A stretch of DNA of 64,000 nucleotides. Source: Megaustenia siamemsis. Lineage: Eukaryota > Mollusca > Gastropoda > Stylommatophora > Ariophantidae. Positions 1 through 8,694 of the stretch are shown one piece after another. The notes beneath the pieces were generated by a model. That model did not search any database. It worked only from the letters and a program-made list of their open reading frames with translations, and was not told the origin of the DNA. Each line of letters begins with the position of its first letter. Position 1 is the first letter of the stretch. The position numbers and the translations under genes are program-made. The stretch spans positions 60,159,888 to 60,223,887 of the forward strand of contig JAVIAB010000046.1 of the NCBI GenBank assembly GCA_032433765.1, given 5' to 3'.

Positions 1-2334
1 AGAGAGGGCTTATGGCATGGTACACTGTTAGCATTTCTGACATCTGATAGAGAGGGCTTATGGCATGGTACACTGTTAGCATTTCTGACATCTGATAGAG
101 AGGGCTCATGGCATGGTACACTGTTAGCATTTTCTGACATCTGATAGAGAGGGCTCATGGCAAGGTACACTGTTAGCATTTTGACATCTGATAGAGAGGG
201 CTCATGGCATGGTACACTGTTAGCATTTTCTGACATCTGATAGAGAGGGCTCATGGCAAGGTACACTGTTAGCATTTTCTGACATCTGATAGAGAGGGCT
301 CATGGCAAGGTACACTGTTAGCATTTTCTGACATCTGATAGAGAGGGCTCATGGCATGGTACACTGTTAGCATTTTCTGACATCTGATAGAGAGGGCTCA
401 TGGCATGGTACACTGTTAGCATTTTCTGACATCTGATAGAGAGGGCTCATGGCAAGGTACACTGTTAGCATTTTGACATCTGATAGAGAGGGTTCATGGC
501 AAGGTACATGTTAGCATTTTCTGACATCTGATAGAGAGGGCTCATGGCAAGGTACACTGTTAGCATTTTCTGACATCTGATAGAGAGGGCTCATGGCAAG
601 GTACATTGTTAGCATTTTCTGACATCTGATAGAGAGGGTTCATGGCAAGGTACACTGCAAGCATTTTCTGACATCTGATAGAGAGGGCTTATGGCAAGGT
701 ACACTGCAAGCATTTTCTGACATCTAATAGAGAGGGCTCATGGCAAGGTACATGTTAGCATTTTCTGACATCTAATAGAGAGGGCTTATGTCAAGGTACA
801 CTGTTAGCATTTTCTGACATCTAATAGAGAGGGCTCATGGCAAGGTACACTGTTAGCATTTTCTGACATCTGATAGAGAGGGCTTATGGCAGGGTACACT
901 GTTAGCATTTTCTGACATCTGATAGAGAGGGCTCATGGCAAGGTACACTGTTAGCATTTTCTGACATCTGATAGAGAGGGTTCATGGCAAGGTACACTGT
1001 TAGCATTTTCTGACATCTGATAGAGAGGGCTTATGGCAAGGTACACTGTTAGCATTTTCTGACATCTGATAGAGAGGGCTCATGGCAAGGTACACTGTTA
1101 GCATTTTCTGACATCTGATAGAGAGGGCTCATGGCAAGGTACACTGTTAGCATTTTCTGACATCTGATAGAGAGGGCTTATGGCAAGGTACACTGTTAGC
1201 ATTTTCTGACATGTATAGAGAGGGCTTATGGCAAGGTACATGTTAGCATTTTCTGACATCTGATAGAGAGGGCTTATGGCAAGGTACACTGTTAGCATTT
1301 TCAGACATCTAATAGAGAGGACTCTTGGCAAGGTACACTGTTAGCATTTTCTGACATCTGATAGAGAGGACTTATGGCATGGTACACTGTTAGCATTTTC
1401 TGACATCTGATAGAGAGGGCTTATGGCAAGGTACACTGTTAGCATTTTCTGACATCTGATAGAGAGGGCTTATGGCAAGGTACACTGTTAGCATTTTCTG
1501 ACATCTGATAGAGAGGACTCATGGCAAGGTACACTGTTAGCATTTTCTGACATCTGATAGAGAGGGCTCATGGCAAGGTACACTGCAAGCATTTTCTGAC
1601 ATCTGATAGAGAGGGTTCATGTCAAGGTACATGCAAGCATTTTCTGACATCTGATAGAGAGGGCTTATGGCAAGGTACACTGCAAGCATTTTCTGACATC
1701 TAATAGAGAGGGCTTATGTCAAGGTACAGTGTTAGCATTTTCTGACATCTAATAGAGAGGACTCTTGGCAAGGTACACTGTTAGCACTTTCTGACATCTG
1801 ATGGAGAGGACTTATGGCAGGGTACACTGTTAGCATTTTCTGACATCTAATAGAGAGGGCTTATGGCAAGGTACACTGTTAGCATTTTCTGACATCTGAT
1901 AGAGAGGGCTTATGGCAAGGTACACTGTTAGCATTTTCTGACATCTGATAGAGAGGGCTCATGGCAAGGTACACTGTTAGCATTTTCTGACATCTGATAG
2001 AGAGGGCTCATGGCATGGTACACTGTTAGCATTTTCTGACATCTGATAGAGAGGGCTTATGGCATGGTACACTGTTAGCATTTTGTGACATCTGATAGAG
2101 AGGACTCTTGGCAAGGTACACTGCAAGCATTTTGTGACATCTGATAGAGAGGGCTTATGGCAAGGTACACTGTTAGCATTTTGTGACATCTGATAGAGAG
2201 GGCTTATGTCAAGGTATACTGTTAGCATTTTGTGACATCTAATAGAGAGGGCTTATGGCAAGGTGCACTGTTAGCATTTTCTGACATCTGATAGAGAGGG
2301 CTTATGGCAAGGTACACTGTTAGCATTTCTAGGG
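1..2334. repeat. 49-bp minisatellite array (array 1)
   Basis: About 48 head-to-tail copies of a 48-49 bp unit containing gagagggct, atggcaaggtacactg and ttagcattttctgacatc. Copies differ by single substitutions (catgg/tatgg, caagg/catgg) and 1-3 bp indels such as loss of one t or of 'tc' in the ttttc stretch. Open frames across it are periodic artefacts of a unit lacking stops in some frames. The array runs off the left edge of the window and resumes at 3631, so the DNA in between is an insertion or a diverged spacer. Confidence 0.97.
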
Positions 2335-2336
2335 TA

Positions 2337-2459
2337 GCATGGCATAGCTGTTTCAGAACAGCACAATCCTGTCATGTTTTCTGTGTTCGCTATAAAGCTG
2401 CTGCTGCTACACAATCCTGACCAATTATAGGTGTGGACATTATTCACTTGCAATGACAA
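2337..2459 (-). pseudogene. Cys-rich coding fragment, inverted relative to the 2610-3203 fragment
   Basis: The minus strand encodes about 41 residues ending in a CC-x5-PCYPR block with an ENMT sequence just before it. The same spacing (EN, then CC-x5-PCYPR) occurs on the plus strand at about 2898-2945. The frame then runs into the satellite, so no real 3' end exists. This looks like an inverted, decayed copy of the same repeat unit of an extracellular protein that I do not recognise. Seen: the shared Cys/Pro pattern. Inferred: common origin. Confidence 0.35.
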
Positions 2460-2609
2460 AACTGCTTTGTTTACATCATAAACCTCTGGAAGCGAATCAT
2501 TTATGGGACTAATAGTACAGTTTATTCTTCCATCGGGATATCTTCATTGAGTCCCCCCAAAAAAAGGTCTTTGGTTAAAAAGCACATATGCTTTTGAGTT
2601 AAACATAAA

Positions 2610-3203
2610 ATAAGCCCACTTCATCATGGGATTACTGTGACCACAAACCACTCTCCATGTGTGTGCCACATATTTACACCCCAGAAAGAAATACTGAATA
2701 TAACAACATCATGTGCCGTCTGTGATATTAATGACCACAGACCATGAGCCTCCAGTATGATTGATACAACTGTTGCACCAAGCATTTCATCAGCAGAGCC
2801 ACATCTATGGAATGTTAATCTGACATTGTTCTTGAATGATATCCAAGTTAATGAGACATCAGAATCGTGTGGAGGCATCTACAAGAAGGGAGCGGAGAAC
2901 ATCAAGTTCTGCTGCTATAAAGGAGACTTGCCTTGCTATCCCAGAATTGCCTTAAATGGGATCACTGTAGTTTAAAACTTCTCCTCTTGTGTAAACTACA
3001 CATTCACATCTAAGAGTGAATCAGTGAAGGTCACAAAATCATATTCTCTCAGTGGTTTTACTAACTGCAGGTCATGTGGCTTCTGTTGGATTGGAAATGA
3101 TAACTTACCACCACTGTGTGTCTATATGTTTGGAATTGGAGTCATCAATGACGGCCTAACATCATCAAGTGCTATGACGATCATCATTTTCGGGAGGACG
3201 TGA
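2610..3203 (+). pseudogene. Decayed Cys-rich extracellular-type coding fragment, family not recognised
   Basis: One frame stays coding-like for almost 600 bp with only two in-frame stops, TGA near 2745 and TAA at 2973-2975. It holds many potential N-glycosylation sites (NLT, NET, NFS, NYT) and paired cysteines (CC, PCYPR, SCAVC, CRSCGFC). A segment beginning GITV followed by an Asn and Ser-x-Cys appears twice, around 2629 and 2959, so the protein probably had tandem units. No signal peptide, membrane segment or splice site is convincing. It lies in a 1.3-kb spacer within array 1. It could be a fragment of a receptor or secreted protein gene carried by a mobile element, or chance. No function is assigned. 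Confidence 0.35.
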
Positions 3204-3630
3204 ACTCCCATGGTATATGGTGGATAGGCGGCAGGAACCATTGAAGGCTATGTCTGAAAAGTGTTCCTTCTTGCAGTTTCCTCATATTCCAAGTCCGGCT
3301 TGTTGCAGGAGCTACTGAGTTAAGTGCTCTGTGCACACCGTGAGCTGTGTGTCTCATCCGTTTTGATCCTGCTTCGATATCCCGCTTGTTTACGATGAAT
3401 GATGATATCGTATGACAGGGAACAGTTGGCTGTGTTCACTTTCTGCGCGGTTTCGCCTTATGTCTTTTGGCGTGTGCTGAGACTGCTACGATGGGGACTA
3501 CAGTTACCTTTCTTTGTTTGGGAGATAAGTTAGTAATTCGGATGATTCCACTGGCACGGGCGGTTGAGCAATTATGGATTTTAATTCGTTTGCTGTGTTA
3601 CCGAGGCCTTCCAACCAATAACCAATAACT
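3204..3630. other. Spacer before array 1 resumes, nothing recognised
   Basis: Mixed-composition sequence (ordinary GC, several short frames) with no coding, RNA or repeat signature that I can name. It ends at a short direct repeat (aaccaataaccaataact) where the 49-bp satellite restarts. Confidence 0.6.
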
Positions 3631-3905
3631 GTTAGCAACATCTGATAGAGAGGGCTCATGGCATGGTACACTGTTAGCATTTTGTGACATCTGATAGAGA
3701 GGGCTTATGGCATGGTACACTGTTAGCATTTTGTGACATCTGATAGAGAGGGCTTATGGCAAGGTACACTGTTAGCATTTTCTGACATCTGATAGAGAGG
3801 GCTTATGGCAAGGTACACTGTTAGCATTTTCTGACATCTGATAGAGAGGGCTTATGGCAAGGTACACTGTTAGCATTTTCTGACATCTGATAGAGAGGGC
3901 TTCGG
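3631..3905. repeat. 49-bp minisatellite, second block of array 1
   Basis: Between five and six units of the same 49-bp monomer as 1-2334, in the same orientation. The last unit breaks off inside 'gagagggctt' and joins a LINE-A 3' fragment at about 3908. Confidence 0.95.
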
Positions 3906-3907
3906 GC

Positions 3908-4147
3908 AAGAAACAATCATCATTTTTTGGCCATGTAATGAGAAGAGAACAACTTGAATATATTGTAACAACTGGAAAAATTGAGGGACGAAGAGATAGA
4001 GGGAAGCAAAGAGAAAAAATAACAGACAGCTTAAGAGAATGGCTTAACAGAAGGTCAACAACAAAAATGATAAATAGCTGCCGAGATAGAAAGTTGTGGA
4101 GAGACATGATCACCTACGCCACTAGGCCTGGTACTTGATGATGATGA
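3908..4147 (+). mobile_element. LINE-A 3'-end fragment
   Basis: About 95% identical by eye to the end of the larger LINE-A copy at 7120-7362. It encodes the C-terminal tail after the reverse transcriptase: a GHVMRR block, TTGKIEGRRDRG and the final YATRPGT, followed by a tga/atg tail. The 5' side is cut by the minisatellite. The 85 bp that follow it are also shared with the larger copy (see 4148-4231). Confidence 0.85.
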
Positions 4148-4231
4148 CTAGCATTTTCTATGCTCTATACTAAAGTACTATATAAGCATATATTTATTAT
4201 TCAATATTGCTATAATTCCCAAAAATTGATT
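4148..4231 (+). repeat. Duplicated LINE-A 3' flank (F)
   Basis: The non-LINE sequence running from cattttctatgctctatac to cccaaaaattgat is found again after the second LINE-A copy, at 7363-7419 continuing at 7817-7850. Between those two parts a 0.4-kb element has been inserted. A shared 3' flank means that the two LINE-A copies are products of a local duplication rather than of independent retrotransposition. Confidence 0.8.
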
Positions 4232-5421
4232 ATATAATGATAAACAATAGATTTAGAAACAGTCTGGTGTGTGTGAAAACTAGACCAGGGGCAGATTGCA
4301 ATAGTGATCATGTACCATTTGTCAGAAAGCTTAGAGTAAAATTAAAAGAACAAAACGAGCCTCAGTTAACATCAAGTTAAATTTAGATTTACTAAAATCA
4401 GACAAGAAGCTGCAAGACAAATATAAAATCACAATTCAGAACCGGTACAATGCAATATAGAAGATACAAAGCATTGATGAACAGTGGGAAATTCTAAAAG
4501 AATCATGCAACAAACATCAAAAGGGTTCATACCACCAGTGAGGACAAATTCAAGAAATAAATGGATGACAGATGATATTTTGCAGCTAATGAATACAAGA
4601 AGAAGAAATAAAGAAAATAAAGAGAGTATAAGAGATTAAATAAAGAAATTGTAGTAAAATGCAATGAAGCAAAGAAGCATGGTTAAAAGAGAGATGCAAA
4701 GAGATCGAATTGCAACAAAAAGGAGATGCTAAAGCTATATACAAACAAATTGAGGAATTAACAGGAACAAAAACTCAATAAAAAACTGGATGTTTAAGAT
4801 CAAAGAAAGGAAAATTGTTGATTGATCAAGAAAACATAAGGGAACGATGGACAGAATACATTAAAGATCTTTATAATGATGAACGAATGGAAGTAAATAT
4901 AAAGGATAATGGAGAAGGACCAGAAATACTCAGAGAAGAAGTGGAAGACGCCTTGCGCAATATGAAAGCAGGCAAAGCTCCTGGACCAGATAATATAACT
5001 AAAGAAGAGATTGAAGCCATGTGTGATTTTGGAATAGAAATAATAACAAAAATATTGAATGATATCTACAACAGAGGATATATACCAGATGACATGCTAA
5101 AATCAATATTCATAGCCCTACCAAAGAAATCGGGTGCGATTGAATGTGATGATCATTGCACAATAAGCCTTATAAGTCATATGACTAAGATATTACTAAG
5201 AATCATCATGCGAAGAGTGCGAAACAAAATCAGTCCAGAATTAGCGATGAACAGTGTGGTTTTGTTAGAGATAAAGGATCAAGCAATGCCATTTATATCA
5301 TAAGATCTTTAGTAGAAAGAGCCATAGAGGTGAAAACAGATCTATACCTATGTTTCATAGATTACACCAAGGTATTTGACAAAGTAAAGCACCAAGAAAT
5401 AATCAACATTTTAGAAAGTGT

Positions 5422-6360
5422 AAACATAGACAATAATAAAGGCATCGAATGGATACAAGGAGACCATTTGGAGGACCTCAACTTTGCTGATGACATAGTT
5501 CTCATCAGCAGTCAGATAAAAACGATGCAGGAAAACACAAAAGAACTATCATCAATAGCCAGCAAAATTGGGCTTGAGATCAATCATGAAAAGACTAAAG
5601 TCATGAAAAGTTTAATTCCAACAGGTGACAAAATATACATGGAAAACAAACCAGTAGAAGAGATCAATCACTTTATCTATCTTGGAAGTCACATTGATCG
5701 AGAAGGGGATACGAGTAAAGAAATTAGAATCAGAATGGCTAAAGCAGCAATGTCTTTCAGAAGCCTTGAAAAGTTGTGGAAATCAAAACTAATCAGCACA
5801 AACACAAAACTTAGGCTATTCAAATCAAATGTACTATCAACCCTTACGTATGCGTGTGAAACTGGAAAACAACAAGAGATATAGAAACAAAGTTGAACGC
5901 ATTCGAAAATAAATGTCTAAGGAAAATACTTGCTATAGCATGGAACGAATTCAAAACAAACGAGGAAATTAGAGAAATCGCCAATCAACCACTAATATCT
6001 TCAGTAATAAAGAAAAGACGATGGTCATACGTTGGACATGTGATGAGAAGAGATAATAACCGAATAGCAAAGCAAGCCCTCATATGGGAAACAACAGGTA
6101 AAAGAAAAAGAGGAAGACCCAGGGAGACACTGAGAAGAACATTGATGAGAGAGGCAAGAGCAGCAGGAATCGGCTCCCTCAATGAGATAGAACTGCTTGC
6201 ACAGAACAGTGACAGATGGCGAGATTTGATAAAATATCTTTAAAAGAAAACTGCTAGAACAAAAAAAAAATTCATATAGGAGAAGGTGTATCTTGGTCTA
6301 CGCCCTATGGGCCGGTTACGGCTCGAAAGGTCAATAGATAGATAGATAGAAACATAGACA
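5422..6360 (+). mobile_element. LINE-B copy 1 (5433-6349) with 11-bp target-site duplications
   Basis: A 5'-truncated LINE-B of about 917 bp sits inside the LINE-A RT. The direct repeat aaacatagaca at 5422-5432 and 6350-6360 flanks it exactly. It encodes RT motif C (LNFADDIVLIS), the YLGSHIDREGD segment, a frameshift near 5860 and the GKRKRGRPRETLRRT tail. Its 3' UTR ends in ggctcgaaaggtcaatagat plus a gata-type tail. Removing it rejoins the LINE-A frame across VNID. This is a classic target-primed insertion: variable 5' truncation, simple-repeat tail and short duplication. Confidence 0.93.
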
Positions 6361-6628
6361 GCAAAGATCTAAGAATAATAAAGAACATGTACTGGCAACA
6401 AACAGCGGCCATAAGAACTGGAAACCAATTGGGAATGTTTCAACAAATAAAACAGGGTGTTAGGTAAGGTTGTGTGCTGTCACCAGATTTGTTTAATATT
6501 TATAGTGAGATTATTTTAAGATCCATAAGGGGCATGCCTGGAATAACAATTGGAGGTCATAATATAAATAATCTAAGGTATGCTGATGATGCAGTATTAT
6601 CGCTAAGAGTGAAAATGAGTTACAAGAA

Positions 6629-7351
6629 ATGTTAGACATTGTAGTGAAAGAAAGCAAGAATAAGGGGCTCGGCCTTAATAGCAAAAAGACAGAAGTAATG
6701 GTAACAACAAAGAAAAAGACATCACCTCAGTGCAAAATAAAGACAAGTGGAACAATATTAAAACAGGTAAATGAATTTAAATATTTGGGAACTTTGTTAA
6801 CCTCAGATGGAAGATGTACAAAAGAGGTGAGATGCAGAATGGCTCAGGCAAAAGCAGCTTTCCAAAAAATGAGGAAAATACTATGCAATCCATTTTTGAC
6901 AATAGAAACAAGAAAAAGAGTTCTTAAATGTTATGTAGAGCCAGTCATAACATATGGATGTGAGTCATGGACAATAGGACAACAGACAAGAAAATCACTG
7001 GAGTCTGTAGAAATGTGGTTTTATAAAAGAATGTTGAGAATACCATGGACAGCTAAGAAGAGTAATGAAGAGGTTCTGAGAGAGGTCAAAGCAAAAAGAG
7101 AGCTAATTTCAAATATTAGGAAGAAACAATCATCATTTTTTGGCCATGTAATGAGAAGAGAACAACTGGAATATATTGTAACAACTGGAAAAATTGAGGG
7201 ACGAAGAGATAGAGGGAAGCAAAGAGAAAAAATAACAGACAGCTTAAGAGAATGGCTTGGCAGAGGGTCAACAACAGAAATGATAAACAACTGTCGAGAT
7301 CGAAAGTTGTGGAGAGGCATGATCACCTACGCCACTAGGCCTGGTACTTGA
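6629..7351 (+). pseudogene. LINE-A reverse transcriptase C-terminal region, longest open segment
   Basis: A 240-residue open stretch covering the RT thumb and the C-terminal region of LINE-A copy 2. It has the LDIVVKESKNKGLGLN segment after the YADD motif, then KTEVMV, the YLGTLLTSDGRC block, KAAFQKMRKILCN, a YGCESW block, RMLRIPW and FFGHVMRR. The catalytic aspartates lie upstream in another frame, so this is not an independent gene. The initial Met is internal to the RT. Other copies of the same region occur at 3908, 19861, 26725 and 42840. Confidence 0.7.
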
Positions 7352-7419
7352 TGATGATGACTAACATTTTCTATGCTCTATACTAAAGTACTATATAAGC
7401 ATATATTTAATATTCAATA

Positions 7420-7816
7420 ATGCTTCCCATTGGTGTGAGTGCGTGGCATCCTGATTTTTGTAGTGCGCCTTTTGGATGGTTGCCTCCGACTTCAGAACTT
7501 AAAATTGCTAGAGCAGACTGTGGTCTTGCACGGGTGTAGGAAGGCCTGGCCAGTCTTGGTTTTCAGTCCCTGGTGACTGTTAAGCCCCATCCCCACGACA
7601 AGGAGCTGGCCTTGATGAGGCCCAGACTGCTGAACACATACTTCAAGACTGCACTGCATATAGTAGACTGAAGAAAATCCATTGGCCCATAGATACAACA
7701 CTACAGACAAAACTATATGGGCCACTGCAAGAATTACAAAAGACAGTAACATTTATACAGGAAACGACATTGCAGATATAGACAATGCTTCAGGCGAACG
7801 AAAGATATATAGATAG
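7420..7816 (+). mobile_element. SINE-like composite: unknown 5' head joined to the LINE-C 3' end
   Basis: The 3' part (about 7619-7816) is nearly identical to the end of LINE-C (16927-17120), covering the CGQ/AEHILQDC coding tail, the 3' UTR and the gata tail. The 5' 200 bp is unrelated to LINE-C and unrecognised. The 8-bp direct repeat attcaata flanks it at 7412-7419 and 7817-7824. The inserted unit is therefore a short element using the LINE-C tail, either a SINE or a chimera made by template switching during reverse transcription. Its host is the duplicated flank F. Confidence 0.75.
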
Positions 7817-7850
7817 ATTCAATATTGCTATAATTCCCAAAAATTGATTT

Positions 7851-8214
7851 GTTTTCATTACAGTTATCCTTTTAATAAACTCAGTGCTTTTATTGTTTGC
7901 TTTAATGTCATTTCAAAGTGGTATTTTAGTTATACTCTTTGTAAATGCTGCAGCATTTATGGATAGAGCTGCCCCGAGTCTAGCACATTCCATTCATTCT
8001 TAATATGGATATTTTATGGAACTACACTTGTGACACCAGACACAAAATGTCACATATTTAGCCAAAGCCACAAAAGAGTGGCAAATCTGAGAGTTTTGAG
8101 GAATAGAATATTCTATTTTTAACCACAAATGTGTGTGTGTGTTTTTTTTCACCCTAGATTGTGATACCTATCTGTGACTCATTTTTTATGATACTGTAAC
8201 AAAAATTACTATCT
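7851..8214. other. Intergenic or intronic sequence, nothing recognised
   Basis: AT-rich sequence with a short (gt)n/t-run near 8130 and no coding or repeat signature visible. Confidence 0.5.
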
Positions 8215-8550
8215 CTCTATTTATCTACTTACCTACCTACCTACCTACCTACCTACCTACCTATCTAATCTAATCTAATCTAATCTAATCTAATCTAATC
8301 TAATCTATTCTAATATATTCTAATCTAATCTACCTGCCTATCTAATCTAATCTAATCTAATCTAATCTAATCTAATCTAATCTAAATCTAAATCTAAATC
8401 TAATCTAATCTAATCTAATCTAATCTAATCTAATCTATCTAAATCTAATGTATCTAATCTAATCTATTCTAATCTAATCTATTATTATTCTATTCTATTC
8501 TATTCTATTCTATTCTATTCTAATCTATCTATCTGTCTATCTAATCTATG
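8215..8550. repeat. Microsatellite: ctac, ctat, ctaat and ctatt blocks
   Basis: A run of ctac units grades into long stretches of the 5-bp unit ctaat, with interspersed ctat and attct blocks. It abuts the 3' (tail) end of an antisense LINE-B remnant whose own tail is a gata/tatc repeat. The simplest origin is expansion and mutation of that tail. Confidence 0.9.
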
Positions 8551-8690
8551 TATCAACCTTTCGAGCCATGGCCAGTTACATAGGGCATAGACCCAGATAC
8601 TCTTTTCCTTTTTCTAAATTTCTGTTTAGCAGTCTCAATCCATGTAACAATTTTTTATCAAATCTCGTCATTTGTCTTTGTTCTGACAAA
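8551..8690 (-). mobile_element. LINE-B-related 3' end remnant
   Basis: The minus strand matches the LINE-B 3' UTR with clear divergence. It has the ggctcgaaagg-type box near 8560, a degenerate aagcagc/aaaagat stretch and the end of the coding tail. It is older than the copy that follows at 8695, which seems to have landed next to or within it. Confidence 0.65.
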
Positions 8691-8694
8691 AAGT

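Larger units (their letters stand above)
4232..7362 (+). mobile_element. LINE-A copy 2, AP-endonuclease-type non-LTR retrotransposon, 5'-truncated and interrupted by LINE-B
   Basis: It begins with the last part of an endonuclease (a CNSDHVPF block near 4290), then a spacer coding region, then a reverse transcriptase. The RT has the GKAPGPDN segment (about 4972), a PKKSG block, motif A in the form FIDYTKVFDK (5349), a QGV-GCVLSP motif B near 6455 and YADD motif C near 6580. The C-terminal region (6629-7351) has YLGTLLTSDGRC, CESW, FFGHVMRR and the GKIEGRRDRG tail, ending in a tgatgatgatga run. Several frameshifts and stops split it, and LINE-B sits at 5433-6349. It resembles the invertebrate EN-RT lineage usually filed near RTE/CR1. 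I do not assign a clade. Confidence 0.85.

Noticed and set aside
1098..2228. Periodic open frames in the 49-bp array that look like a repeat protein
   Set aside because: The same peptide arises in every unit from a stop-free frame of the satellite. There is no start context, splice site or flanking coding sequence.
8215..8550. Telomeric repeat
   Set aside because: The unit is ctaat, not the metazoan ccctaa or arthropod cctaa type, it is mixed with other units, and it adjoins a LINE tail.
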